A stretch of 64,000 nt of DNA, from positions 1,992,321 through 2,056,320 of the forward strand of contig SCFE01000037.1 in the NCBI GenBank assembly GCA_004352715.1, read 5' to 3'. The stretch is from Hofstenia miamia. Its lineage: Eukaryota > Xenacoelomorpha > Acoela. This document shows positions 37,079 to 50,682 of the stretch, piece by piece. Under the pieces are notes generated by a model that worked only from the letters and a program-made list of their open reading frames with translations, was not told the origin of the DNA and did not search any database. Positions within the stretch are counted from its first letter, which is position 1. Every line of letters starts with the position of its first letter. Both the position numbers and the translations under genes were made by a program.

Positions 37079-39059
37079 TTATTTCATATTTAGACCATGT
37101 TTACAATATAATACTGTACTGATGTAAATGTCTTACCCTCAATTTTGAATTTCGAATCCATTCTTCTCACAGATTGAAATTTTAAATGTAATTTGTTTGT
37201 ACTAAAGGATGTTTTAAAGACATTGAATTTTGCTGTGCGGCGATTCCAAATTCCAATTTTTAGCAATATTTACCTTTAAAATGGTCAATGAATCGGGCAA
37301 CATTGCATTAGAAGTTAGCAAATATAGAGGGAGTAGTGAAGCAAGATTATATGTTATTTATCAAAAGACTGATCTCAGAATTCTCTACATCCGATTAATT
37401 TTTAATTTCTAGCGTAAAGTTAGTTGGATGACGGAATAGGTTTAGCTTATGACATGAGAAACGTCAAAAGGTTGTAGGTAAAAATAGATAGCATAGCATT
37501 AACGATCAGCCATTTAGAAGTGTAGGTGCCAAAATCGTATCTGAGTAAACCTGTGAAATACTTTTCCTAGAGCCCTAAAAGTCTGGAAAATGGTTTTATG
37601 TGGATAGGTCTTCGTCATCCAGACATAAAACCTTTAAGTCTTCGAAATACTTTGAAATCATTCAATTGTTGCTTGTATTGTGTTAAAACAAGTTTTTTCT
37701 CTTTATACAAACAAATCTTAGATTAATTTTCAGTTCATTGCATTTCCAATTCATCCAATGGCCTCGCATGTTGTTGTGGTGGCAGGCACCAGGGAGTCGA
37801 AAAAATTAATTCCAAAAGGATTTAATTTCCGTTAAATCCAAATATTAATTAACTTTTGCCTTTTGAAAGAGGAATTAATTAAATGTAAAACTCGAATTAA
37901 TTCTGGAATTATACAATATCAAATTCGCCTATATCTGATTTCAGAATTCTATTTTCAGTAGATTATTTTTACTTTAGTATTTGTATTTTTCTGGACGAAT
38001 ACTGCCTACGAATCCTGCAATTTACTTGTTAGGTTGTTGATTTCGGAATTTATTCTAAAATAAAATTGGATCCCTGGAATGCATTCGCATTTGCAATATT
38101 AAAACATATTTTGTTGGTATTTTCTATTTAACAATAAAAATTAAAATTTTATACAATACCCACGTAACTTTTTTTAAGGATTTTCAAATACCGAAAAACT
38201 TGTCTTGAAAACAGATGAATGGCAAGCGGGATTGTGTAAACTTTTGTTTAAGTTTTTCTTGCAAAGTTAGCCATTGTTTACACGCATTCATTTTTGTTGT
38301 TTGATTAGGGTCTACGTAATCGATTCAAACACTCATTGCGTTTTCAATTTCCAATAACAATTATCGTACCCCTGGGGTACCTCAAACAAAAGAGTGACCC
38401 CTTTGGAAAATATATATTTGAAACATTAAATTAACATAGTTGGATTATGATGGAGTTTCAGGTGTTTTGTGGCCACAAACTTTTCCTCTATGTTTATTTC
38501 AAATATCGATGGTGGTAATCCAGCAGTTACGTTGTCACCCCTTCTTTTATTTATTTATCGTTTTTGTTAGATAATTGCAATCTATGCTTAGAGAAATAAC
38601 ATTTTATTTAAGAGGGTGGGTAATATTTTGACAAGGCGGAACTTTATACCACAGAATGGTATAAATAAGAAATATTCTACTTTCTGCATTACTAAATGTC
38701 GCACCTGGTTCTTAGCATCTGGGTGTATTCGCCATTATTGTGATGGCCTTAAATTTTAACACACATCTTGAAACATTTCTTAGAAATGAAGGTGCAATGG
38801 AAGGTCTGAGGAATAACATTGCATTTATAAAGACCGAATTGATTTAATGGATGCCAATGGTAAAGTTAGCTCAGCGAGATTCAGCAAACAACACAAACGC
38901 TATCTTTGCAATGGAAAAGACGAAAGCATTTTGATATTTTCACTGATATGGCAGTGATTACCAACCTTCTTTGCTTCATGGATTTCTTATGAAATATAAT
39001 GCAGTAATTTTATTTCGATGGCATTAAAATAATATAAATTTCACCTCAAAAAGCCCAAT

Positions 39060-39859
39060 TTTAGGGCCAGTGGTGAATTGTGCTTCATGAAATTATTCTC
39101 TGGTCAAATTTTACATGAAGAAAATCGAGGCACTCGATCGTTACATGGCAACTGACCCCATCTTCCTGGAACCAATTTTGACGTCGTGTTGTCAAATTCT
39201 TCAGTGATTTTCAGACAGTATTCTTGAGGACTTGCTCCAGGTATACGTTTGAATTCACTGATCCCTGGAACCAAACAACAGGGAGGATTCATCCATCCAC
39301 AATCCCTACCCATGCCATCACTTTTTCGGCATGAGTCTTCTTGCACTGTCTCAGGACAAACCACTTGTCATCCGACCATATGACTCTCTGGAACCATTCT
39401 TCTTCAAAAGTCAACCAAAAAGTGCAAGCTGCCAATTTTGATTCCATGTTGGCTGCACTCACACACTGAGTCAAATGTGGCATGTACGCCCTCCACTTGA
39501 GTTTCTTTCTCAAAATGGTCCATAATTGCCCCGTAGCTTAAGCCAAGGGCTCTTGCTGCCTCCTTATATTTCATTTTAGATTTTACTCGAAGAATATTTT
39601 CACAGCCTTGATGTTTTTACGCAATGGCTCACTCGATCTACCGGCAGGGACCTGCGGTCGAATAGCTGATTCTTCTTTAAAACGTTTAAGAATTTTTGTG
39701 AATGCAGGGATATTCGGAGCTTCACGTGGGTTCTTTGGGTAAAATTCCTTTCTGAATGCTCTTGGACTCTTCATATTTGGTGATGATGAATGCTGCTTGC
39801 TTACCGTTGAAACGAGTATTTTTCCTGAAGCGGCGATTTGGGCTGCGTATTTGATCCAT
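39060..39859 (-). pseudogene. Decayed Tc1/mariner-type transposase
   Basis: On the minus strand an ATG at 39859 opens a frame with basic N-terminal sequence (SPNRRFRKNTRFNGKQAAF, FKEESAIRPQVPAGRSS), followed after stops by LKWRAYMPHLTQCVSAANM, the catalytic-type block VIWSDDKWFVL, KVMAWVGIVDG and, after a frame change, WFQEDGVSCHVT. The two D-containing blocks and their spacing fit the Tc1/mariner/IS630 DDE/D fold. There are several stops (one right after IVDG), a frameshift between the blocks and no visible third catalytic block, so it is dead and probably 3'-truncated. It differs from the intact mariner in intron 6. Terminal repeats were not found. Confidence 0.75.
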
Positions 39860-40999
39860 TTTTTTCAATGCAGTAGTCCAGACGATACAATGAGAAATTT
39901 TTAAATTGATGCCTTTTTGTACAAATGTCTAATTTTCGTAGTAGCATGGATACGTTATTTTACTATCAGTTATCGTTGATCATACTGTAGCGCTCCTTCT
40001 GCACCTGTCTAATCTCATGAACAGATATAATTCACAGTTAACCGGTCCTTGAAATTTTCAAAGTAAGAATCATTTCGTCAATCTACTGCTGGTATAAGAA
40101 AATATGGGTTTACAGACTTGATCGAAATGTACAATGATGATTCCTGTAACGTATTTTTGTACGTACTTTGTGAAGGTTTCTCAAGAGAGAATATTGTTCT
40201 GTCCGACAATGGATAATCCATCTCACAAGTCATATATATCCTCACAGCCCACTCCCATGTGCTTCTTATGAAGCGTGATTTGACCTCCAATTATTTGAGG
40301 AATCGATAATGAATCCGAGATGGAAGCGGTACTCTCAATTGGCCATGTGGTTACTGGCTTTGACCGATTTTAGAAACTCCCAGACTAAATAGCTGACCGG
40401 TTTGACCAGAGATACATCTTAAAGTGACCTGTTTTGACCGGTTGTGTAAAATTAAGTTGACAAGATTAGTTCCGTGACCGGTCCGGTGGTCAGTATCGAC
40501 CGGGCTTCTATCTCTGCCATGAACATTTTGTTGTTGCGGCGTAAAGTACCGGCATGCAGGAATTTTCAATTTTTCTTGATAGTGTTGCCTGAAAAGCAGG
40601 TACATTGCACAGAGATTATTTCTCAAACAATTTTTGTCACCCAACCTGATTGTCAACTTCAATAGTCTAATTTTTAATCCATAGCCCAATAAGTAGGATT
40701 TACTTATAAACGTATGTTATGCCAAGTTAAACAAAATTCAAATTCAGAATTCTAAAAATCCAAGTGATTAACAAAGTAATACATATTTTTATAAGCAAAT
40801 TGTTATAACTTATTTTATTTTCTTGAGAATCAAGATTTCTTATGTTTTTGTGATTGTCACTGGCTATTGAAAATTTTTTTAGTGTTATTTGAGTGGTTAT
40901 TAACCCAATTAATCCAGTTCAACCCGTTTTCAACTTTTAAACCAATGGATATGGCATATTTGGATAATATCTACAAAATGTGACATTTGTCAAGTGCAT

Positions 41000-42495
41000 A
41001 TTCATACTGATACCAATCAATTCCTACTGATACTATCAATTCATACTGATACTATCAATTCATACTGATACCAATCAATTCATACTGATACCAATCAATT
41101 CATACTGATACCAATCAATTCATACTGATACCAATCAATTCATACTGATACCAATCAATTCATACTGATACCAATCAATTCATACTGATACCAATCAATT
41201 CATACTGATACCAATCAATTCATACTGATACCAATCAATTCATACTGATACCAATCAATTCATACTGATACCAATCAATTCATACTGATACCAATCAATT
41301 CATACTGATACCAATCAATTCATACTGATACCAATCAATTCATACTGATACCAATCAATTCATACTGATACCAATCAATTCATACTGATACCAATCAATT
41401 CATACTGATACCAATCAATTCATACTGATACCAATCAATTCATACTGATACCAATCAATTCATACTGATACCAATCAATTCATACTGATACCAATCAATT
41501 CATACTGATACCAATCAATTCATACTGATACTATCAATTCATACTGATACCAATCAATTCATACTGATACCAATCAATTCATACTGATACTATCAATTCA
41601 TACTGATACCAATCAATTCATACTGATACCAATCAATTCATACTGATACTATCAATTCATACTGATACCAATCAATTCATACTGATACCAATCAATTCAT
41701 ACTGATACTATCAATTCATACTGATACTATTAATTCATACTGATACCAATCAATTCATACTGATACCAATCAATTCATACTGATACTATCAATTCATACT
41801 GATACTATCAATTCATACTGATACCAATCAATTCATACTGATACCAATCAATTCATACTGATACTATCAATTCATACTGATACTATCCATTCATACTGAT
41901 ACCAATCAATTCATACTGATACTATCAATTCATACTGATACCAATCCATTCATACTGATACTATTAATTCATACTGATACCAATCAATTCATTCTGATAC
42001 CAATCAATTCATACTGATACAATCAATTCATACTGATACTATCAATTCATACTGATACCAATCAATTCATACTGATACCAATCAATTCATACTGATACTA
42101 TCAATTCATACTGATACTATTAATTCATACTGATACCAATCAATTCATACTGATACCAATCAATTCATACTGATACTATCAATTCATACTGATACCAATC
42201 AATTCATACTGATACCAATCAATTCATACTGATACTATCAATTCATACTGATACTATTAATTCATACTGATACCAATCAATTCATACTGATACCTATCAA
42301 TTCATAATGATACTATCAATTCATACTGATACCAATCAATTCATACTGATACCAATCAATTCATACTGATACTATCAATTCATACTGATACTATTAATTC
42401 ATACTGATACCAATCAATTCATACTGATACCAAGCAATTCATAATGATACTATCAATTCATACTGATACCAATCAATTCATACTGATACTATCAA
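41000..42495. repeat. 1.5-kb minisatellite of 19/20-bp units
   Basis: About 76 units of CAATTCATACTGATACCAAT (20 bp) or its 19-bp variant with CTAT in place of CCAAT. From about 41061 to 41530 the array is an almost perfect run of the 20-bp form (about 23 copies). From 41530 to 42495 the 20- and 19-bp forms alternate in patterns such as 20-20-19 and 20-20-19-19, a higher-order repeat of about 59 or 78 bp. It lies deep in intron 2. Confidence 0.95.
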
Positions 42496-43447
42496 TGGCC
42501 ATGATTTTGTTATACAATATTTTCAATTATTTTGCTAAGATGTCCTTAATCAGGGCTGCTCAAAAATTAATTTAAATTTAATGAAAAAAAATTTCTTAAA
42601 AAAAATCAACTTGATTATTTAAGGAAAGATAACTTAACAAAAACTACAGTAAGTGCAATTAATGACGTCTTAAAAAATTTGTTTAAAGGCCATTTTAAAA
42701 ACTTAAAATCCATTAATGAAGATTAATTCTTCCCACCACTAATTTTTTAGCAGGTCTGTTCATAATTTTAAACACAATGTAGAAACAACCAATTGAATTA
42801 TATAATTGAAATTGAAAGGTAAGTAACAATCAAGGATAAAATTTAACCATTACATCGACAAGTGCATACATAAATTAACGCCCGACAATGGTTAACCTCT
42901 TTTATAATTAGTACTTTTTAAGCGTGCAAATTTTTATGGTGACAATAACAACATCTGCCGCTGGATGGCCGCGGGAAATCTATTAACTGTATTGAGTAAA
43001 GAAATGTTTTAAATTTCTTAAATTGAAATGTCAACAGCTGCTCTTACACTTTTCAATTAGCATGCTTCTTTTCCCTTACAAAATGAGGTATTTCTGACGC
43101 TACTACCTTGAATAATATTTTTTAATTTAATAAACGCATTATGTTTTAATCTTGCAAATGACGAAGGTAAGAAAATCTCCCAAGTAAGCGATGCGAAGAC
43201 GAATGTGTTAATTGCTTACGCTACGGTCACAGAAAGCTGTTATTTAAAGGCTGATATTTGTCCCAAATCGCACCAACCATATACCATAGTTGTTCGAATT
43301 GAGGAACGCCTATTGGATAATACCATTTTTGTTTTGTTTAACATGACCCGTTTAGAATTTATAATTAATGAGAGATGAATCTGTAGATCTTTTTAACAAA
43401 GTTTAAGAATTTATTTCTGTTAATCATATAAGAATTCGGCCTTAATT

Positions 43448-43580
43448 CATGGGCGAGCACAAGGGCAGTTAAGGGGGCTAAGTCCTCTTATTCAAAGCAA
43501 ATATTTGATAAAGCAACTCTAAGTAATGCAGGCCATTTTATTTTACCCCCTCAAAATTTCAAAGGCTGTACCTGCCCCTG
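43448..43580. mobile_element. Short hAT-like MITE
   Basis: It starts CATGGGCGAGCACAAGGGC and ends, inverted, CAGGGGCAGGTACAGCC. The flanking 8-mers CCTTAATT (43440-43447) and TCTTAATT (43581-43588) match at 7 of 8. At 133 bp it is one of the shortest elements here; no ORF. Confidence 0.6.
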
Positions 43581-44556
43581 TCTTAATTAAGCATTTCATT
43601 AAGCACCCAGTTGGTGCTGGCTTTGATTTTTTATCCACTGTTTCTATATATGTGCAACTATAAATTTAGGTGTCATATAGACATTTTTGAAAATCTTTCA
43701 TTGGTTTTCACTCATTGAACTGTAATTGGATAAAATTGCTTAGGGAATTTGAGAATTCTTCAATCACTTCCGCTGGAGCTCTTTTATTTTACAACAATAC
43801 ACCTGAGTCAGAAACTAATATTTTTCAGGATATTCTTTTTCTTTTTTTATGGTATCGATATTTTGATTTCAGACCTGAGCTGAAAGAATTTTGTAGCAAT
43901 GCAATTGAAACAATGACATCTAATCTAAGGCATATCTATATTTCTTATTTCAAAATTCATTCATTTTAATTCATGCGGCTGTAAGCAATGGTTCTACACA
44001 ATCATGAATTTTTAGGACCATTGACTGACTTTTGCCTCCACTCTTCAATGTATTTGTGCATGCAACAGAAAACTACGAAACTCCTGAAACTACAAGTGGA
44101 TGTAGAATAGACGTCTTGCGTATTTTAAAAAATTCATTGAACGTGCTCATTTAATATCGAAAAATATGAAAAAATTTGACGTCATTGACAATGGCATTTG
44201 TTTAGCGTCATTTGGTTCATATGTTTGATGAGAGATATGAAACTTACAAGGCCTATAATTGTTTTGAGCGCTGTTGATATGTCTGCAATTTGACGACAGT
44301 AGTAGACAAAAGAGCCACGGCGGCGGCATGGCGCCGAAATACTCTCCTTTACAAGAAGTAGAAGATTGAAAATACCATTTTAAGATGTGCTATAGCGTAC
44401 TAATTTTTTTCAGAAATCCGAATTACATCGACATGCTTATAGGCAAAATCAGCTTGTGCTTCAAAAAAGGTTGCCAGGGCTATTTGGATTAAACCCAAAA
44501 AAACTCAGACTAAAATAAATTAAAGATATCATAGCTTTCGTTTCCTTCTGTCTTAA

Positions 44557-45146
44557 CCCTATCTTACCTGGGGAGGGGGGCGATTTGCCCCCTTCCATAT
44601 TTTTCGATATAACTCAAAGACCGTTTTTAATAAACCATCCTTCTATGTCTTTTTTTAACTTGTTCTGCAACTTTTGACGAAAAATTATGCAGATAGGGTG
44701 AAGGGTTTCAAAGTTTTAGCGATTTTATAAAAAGTCCATAAAAACTGACATTGTTTGAGAGTTTCAAAAATAAAATTTTTAGATGTAAATGCTATAAGTT
44801 GAAATCACTACATAATTTTCAGTGCTAACTTATAATTAAATGTCTTCTATGTTTTATTTGCATTATAGGCCTTTCTCTTGATTTCTTTTTAGTAATATTT
44901 CTAACATTTTGTGTTAATAATGAGAATTTTAGAGAATTTGATACATAAACTAATTAATATGCGCATAATTTGCACATTAATTATCGTATCGCAAAATGGT
45001 TTTCCAAGATATACCCCACATGTCAAAATGTCTCTACACCAAATTTGGTGTTGATCAGATGTACTGTTTCCGAGATCTTAGGGGGGGGCCCAAATCGCCC
45101 CCCTCAGGAATAACTACTACAAAAAGCCCAGGTAAGTAAAATGGGG
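44557..45146. mobile_element. piggyBac-like MITE with G/C-run arms
   Basis: TTAA lies at both edges (44553-44556, 45147-45150). The left end reads CCCTATCTTACCTGGGG and the inverted right end CCCCATTTTACTTACCTGGG. Further in, both arms carry GGGGGGCGATTTG followed by C runs, forming a second inverted match. There is no transposase ORF in its 590 bp. Confidence 0.65.
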
Positions 45147-48100
45147 TTAATGAAGAACTATGATTCAAAAAACCCTGCTATTTTCAGAGCACACTTCAAA
45201 TGTTAATATTTCGTACAACAATTATACTTACTTCGAAAGCAATTGCATGTCGAAAGGGCATTGATCCGTTACAAAATGGCGGAATCGCTTTGAGTAACTA
45301 TGCTCGTCTAGACTCTCAAAGTTAAAACGCCAGCCACGGATGCGAAGGAAAGCGACTTGTGCATCCGACATTGATAATTGGATTTTTCAAATATAGATGC
45401 TCATTTTAATATGGAAACATGATATTCTAGATTATCACGATCTATTTTAGCTCAATTAGGGAGATGATCTCCGATTCTGAACTAGTGATCTTTACAAGAG
45501 GGTGTAATTTCCTCTGTAAGTTTTAAAATTCTTTAAGCAATATTACCACAAATCTTTTTTTAATCACTTATTTTTTCTTTTTTTATTGGACATGGGTACA
45601 TCACGAAATCTGAAAGATTATATTCTCAAAGTTGCTATACCAAGAAGCTTACCTTACAAAATTTTTACCTCCGATTTTTCATTCTCTTGAGTTCACAGAA
45701 TGACCTTTCTACCTTAGATAATATGAGAAAATGAACAGAACAGGCTGTTTTTAACTGTGTCGTCATAGCAAGCAAACTACTTAAAATAAACATTTCTTAT
45801 TTACTAAGTTACTACTAACACACTCTTCAAATGGATTACTTTGAAAAAAGCATTTTCTTGCATTCGTTGTTTTTGTATTCTACTCAAGAAGGAATTTAAA
45901 GAAGACTTATTTTTAAAGAATAGTACTCCATATTACTCGAGAAATTGGTCTTAGTGGGAAACCGTCGTCTCATATTTAACGTTTTTATAAATGTGTCTAT
46001 ATTGCTAATGTGTGTGATACATTTTTCTTCCCATGCGTTTCTATAAATATTTAACTTCAGATGGAGGCCACTGAAATCAGTGTTACTTTCCATCCTTTAA
46101 ATCCCAAGATGCAATGTATGAAAGCTGTAGAGGTGTATGATATTGGAAATTGTTTGCATTGCCAATTGTGGAGGCAATTTTTGAATTCGAGAAGAAGAGA
46201 TGTTGCTTTTATAAGATCTTTTCTTGATTGGCATCAGGGTTAAACAGTGGCGGGTGAACGAATTTTGGTTAGGGGGGTCCGGGGTCGGGCCAGGAAGACA
46301 GACCGGATATGGGCCAAACAATTGTATATATTTAGATCCTTCTCTAAAAATTAAATTAGCTGAATATAAAATTTGAAATTAATTTGTAGGTTAATTTTGG
46401 ATTTTCAATATAGAATTTATTATCTATTTTCAAAAAGTAGACATTTTCAAAATATCATGAAATGATGTTATCCTCTATCTCTAGTAGTGAATGTGATTTT
46501 CAGAGACTACATCCTCATACATTTATTTAATATCCGAAAATTTGATTAAAATACACCATTATATTTATGAGTCGAATTTGGCCGAATTTTGCCTATAAAC
46601 GGGCCGGGTCAAGTGTGAACCAAGAGAGCACGGAGCGGACCGGATAACACCCGCCCATTTACAATCCTGTCAGGAATATTAACTAACTAAAAAGTGTTTT
46701 ACTGCTTGAATTATGAAATTAAGGAGGTTTTTTGAAGTGTTGATTTTAGGGACAATGCCGCTATCCTGCCTCTAGGGTTTCAATTAGGTCAGGTTTGATA
46801 ACGAAACAGGGCAAGATCTGGACATGTATAAAGGGCAGACGAACTCATCACCAATGTTCTGGGATATTATTATGTATTTGTGCTGGATTTTGGACCTCAT
46901 AATGAAATATTGATTATTAAGTTTGTAATTTAGGCCTAGGCTGAGCCTTGGTCCAAAGCATCTATAGTTTGAAATTCTAAAGCACACGCACTATGTATAG
47001 CTACATCAAAAATCTTTTTTGCACATTCTACCAAAGCCAATATCAATTCGATTTATGTTAGCTTCACTTACACGATTTGAACTTTTAAAAAATTATTAGC
47101 TCATTAATTAAGCACGAACTCAAAGTTGTTTGAAGGGATTACCAGGTCAAAGTTAGTAATTAAAAGGTACATTTGCAAAAGTTTAATCCTTCTTTTCCCG
47201 CATTGGCGCGTTTGTTTTCCCTCGGAATCTTCCTCTAGTAGATGGGAATAAGCGCGGGAATGAGAGAATTAATTAAGATAATTTGAGCGAGATATTTAAT
47301 AAGTTGGATGGAAACCTAACTTCCTTTTTATAAAGCACAATCGCTGTTGGAATTCATTTGAAATGATGTCTCTCAGCAATTCGTTAGAATTGTTTCATTT
47401 CTCCAGAGACGATGCAGCCACGCACTTATTTTATCAGTCAAAACTTTTTGTCATAATTATTAATTACTTTGGGGAGAACTGAATTCCTTCTAACTCTCCA
47501 TTTCATCACCAACTGTCTTTTTCTTGTACAGTTTTTAATACTTCTGTACATTAATTACTTTTCTACAACCTATTTACACCTCTTTGCTACAGCCAATCCA
47601 AGAAAATAATTTTCTGTTTAAAATAATTTAGTTTATAATTGAAAGGTTAACGGCCTCTTTTTATGAATATTCTTATCTAGAAAACCGATTTCATTGGAGC
47701 GTATGATGCCCGACATCAGCTCTTTTTTCTTATTGTTTGCATTGTTTTTTAGTTTTAGCACATCATATGTTTTTGTCATTTTTTGATGGGGTAAGTTATA
47801 CTTAAGTGTAAGATACACGTCATACAAATGGAATTCTCCTCTAAATCAACAATGACTAAAGACTTAAAACGACTTAAAAGAGAAACTTCTTGACATAATC
47901 TTTCTGTATCAACTTATTCCATGTAATGTCTTGGACAATTTTTCTACTTTAAAAATTATACAATGTTGAATAATCTCCTTGATATCTTGATCGTTAAGAT
48001 AGAAAACTTAATTCCTTACCATCAGACTGATCGTTCTTGAAATTGAACGCAAACCTATGGATGTTTTCTCATAGTAAAAAGTAGAATCTGTACCTGGCAA

Positions 48101-49041
48101 TAGGACCATCGAAATTCCGTTACCATGTAGAACAAACTAGTTCCTTAATTTTTAATGGAATTAAATTTCAACAATGCCAATATTTGGTAATGAGATATTG
48201 TGCTAACCGGAAAGTAATATAGCATTTATCATATACATATTTTATAGAGGAATAGTATGTTTTGATGTAAATTTCATAAACTTGTAAAAGTGATGTTAAT
48301 TTTTTAAAATTTCGCTTCTGAGTGGTTTTGTGTTAATAGATCAAAGGAAAATGAATTTCTCCAAAAATAAACTCTGTCTCATTGATGAACCTACTAAGGA
48401 GTCACATATGAACACACTTCAATGCAAATGAAATGGCGTTAGTGCCATGGTTAGGATTTCCTTCACATAGTTTTTACAAACTTTTATACTTTGTTCGTTT
48501 CTTGCATACCATTTATTAAAGATGATAAACATAGCTTTTTATGATGGAATTTTGAACTCAACACCAATAACTAATAAAACTTCAAAGAACATTTGAGATG
48601 CCAATCAGAAAACTATAAAACAGAAATCGCATTTTAAAGGACACAGCGGTTTGTCGGGCGGAACTTTTATATAATTATTCGTAGTAAATTTTAAATGAAT
48701 AATCAGTTGAAATTTGAGCGGTAAATACAATTTCGAAATGTCAACGTTTAGATTACTAACAACGTTTAGATTTACTAATTGCTTTATTTTTTAAAGTTCT
48801 TTTATATTATATTCTATTAAAATTACAAGAGTATTACAACCATTTTATTTAAACCTTTACATGTACAGTAGATTCTCAATTCCACTGACAGTTTTTACTC
48901 TTCCGTTTTATATTTCAACATTTCATAGATTATTTTTGGAAATACCGTTATTCATTTTCGACTATATCTATAAGTGATAGATTTCCTTTGGTTTTCAAAA
49001 AGTTTTCTTTGCTTTTTAATATTTCTCGAAATAATACTACA

Positions 49042-49537
49042 CAGACTTGTCAACGAGGCGAAATTTCTAAGCTCGGCTCGGCTCGCCACATTAAATCTTT
49101 CAATGAGGCTCGTTTCAGCTCGATATTTTTTTAAAAATATTGTGTTCTCAGAGTTTTTTTGCATTGCTCTTCCTATTATTTAATAAACTTTACTAAAATG
49201 TGATTATAAGAATGGCATATTTAATGAAAGAATAAGAAAAATCTGCATAATCAAATTAACAAGGAGTACTATAAATTTACTTTGCTTAAAAAAGGCTCGT
49301 TTCGGGCTCGTTGTATATCTAATACTCTGTTCAAACTCGGCTCGTTAGAAGTTGGCTCGTTGACAAGTCTGGTAAAGAAAATGACAATCTTGCTTAGGTA
49401 GAAGAGAATTCTATTGTATTTTAACATTTATTAATTGTTTTTATTTAATTTTACTTTATAAATTGTTCGTGCAAATTCTTTTTGCAGATCATAGTTTTTT
49501 GAAACAAGACTGGCGTAAGAAATCTTTTCATATCTTA
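49042..49537. mobile_element. CAGACTTGTC-family MITE copied together with its right flank
   Basis: Bases 49042-49371 are a full copy of the MITE at 23217-23540. Bases 49372-49537 then repeat, almost exactly, the 165 bp that follow that MITE at 23541-23705. The homology begins at the MITE's first base and ends at ATCTTA. There is no target duplication around the MITE or around the larger unit. This is the daughter copy of a MITE-plus-flank duplication. Confidence 0.8.
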
Positions 49538-49600
49538 ATTCATCTACAATACTTGATTAACAGTGATTAATTAGTACAAAATTCAAAGATAACACTAATA

Positions 49601-49602
<2 letters not shown>

Positions 49603-49638
<36 letters not shown>
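49603..49638. repeat. (AT)n microsatellite
   Basis: About 18 uninterrupted AT dinucleotides. Confidence 0.95.
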
Positions 49639-49639
<1 letters not shown>

Positions 49640-49995
49640 AAGTGCTAAAAAAATTTTAAAATAGTTAATATTTCAATGGGTTACCGAATATAGATTAGAA
49701 AAATTCTATAAACTCCAGGGCTGATTAATAAAGTTCAACTGACCTGAAGTAGCCAGATAATGATTAAAATGTCGGGTGTTGAAATATTCATATTTTTGAG
49801 GTTGTTGTTTAAGGATATGCATGCTTTGGATGCAGGTTTAGCTGGGTCTGAGAATTAATACTATAATGGTTTTAGTATGTTTTGGTCACCCACGTTCCCG
49901 TTGCGTACAGTTGTTTTCTAAATTTTAATACACGTGTTATATTAGTGATACCTCGTGAAGTGTTGTTTATCATTAACGTTTTGCATTTTGTTTAG

Positions 49996-50091
49996 CTCTC
50001 TCTTCTTAAGAAGGACATCCAAAGAACAAAAATGATTCATTCACAAACAATCTCAGAATTCGAATGCGAAGAGCTCCGGAAGATTAAAAAG
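49996..50091 (+). CDS. RasGRF: RasGRF coding exon 3 (coiled coil to IQ linker)
   Basis: It encodes residues 171-202, LSLLKKDIQRTKMIHSQTIS followed by EFECEELRKIKK. This continues the coiled coil and ends in the RKIKK segment just before the IQ motif, as in vertebrate RasGRF where KKIKK precedes VQSFLRGW. The acceptor TTTTGTTTAG ends at 49995 and the donor AAG/GTTGAC follows; both junctions are phase 0. The exon is small and only moderately conserved, but its frame fit, splice signals and position make it convincing. Confidence 0.85.
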
Positions 50092-50682
50092 GTTGACTTT
50101 TACTACTTCTGTTCAACACTTTGTTTTCTATTGACCAATTTAGGACCATTAAAAACGATTCCTTCACTCCAATTCTGGCCTCTTTATATACATTTTTTGA
50201 AGGTTTAGCAATTTATTCACTGGCATATCCCCTCTTCAAGTATCCAAAGTTGATTGCTTTCGATTAAATTTTAGAATATTTTGTAAAAATTTAACAAACA
50301 TTAAAAACTAAAATGCATCTTAGAGTTCCACTTTTGCAATATTTTGACAAATTCTCAAGGTGTTCGTGACGTGATTAATCACTCACGTCATCGCCACTGA
50401 GGAGCCTCAACAATTAAAAAATGCTGCTTCTCTATAAGACATTTGTCTGGGCTCGAATATTGAAACTATCTTAAACTAAATGTGTGTGGCCATTTCCAAG
50501 TGTCGTCTTAATCAAAATATAAGAGTTTCGATTAAGTTACCTTTGTTCATTTGCCAAAAATTTACCCAACCAATATTGTAACTACATTTATGGAAGTCAT
50601 CTTTTGTTTAATAAATGATTTCCAACACATTCAGTGCACGAAATAACGCAAAAACTATTCGTATTTGCGTGGTGTTATTTTT

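Larger units (their letters stand above)
34044..49995 (+). other. RasGRF intron 2
   Basis: The intron is 15952 bp. It holds a MITE with internal minisatellite (34110-34678), a 1000-N gap (34715-35714), MITE E copy B, a 246-bp tandem duplication (36583-37078), a dead Tc1/mariner-type transposase (39060-39859), a 1.5-kb minisatellite (41000-42495), MITEs at 43448 and 44557, a MITE-plus-flank duplication (49042-49537) and an (AT)n tract (49603-49638). Between these, 37079-39059, 39860-40999, 42496-43447, 45147-49041 and 49639-49995 hold nothing I can assign; a GACCGGT-rich patch occurs at 40360-40505. Confidence 0.8.

Noticed and set aside
41000-42495. CRISPR-like array
   Set aside because: Units are head-to-tail with no unique spacers, in an intron of an animal gene; it is a minisatellite.
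46246-46660. Possible MITE starting CAGTGGCGGGTG and ending CACCCGCCC
   Set aside because: The ends match over only about eight bases, the right terminus lacks the expected CTG and there is no target duplication.
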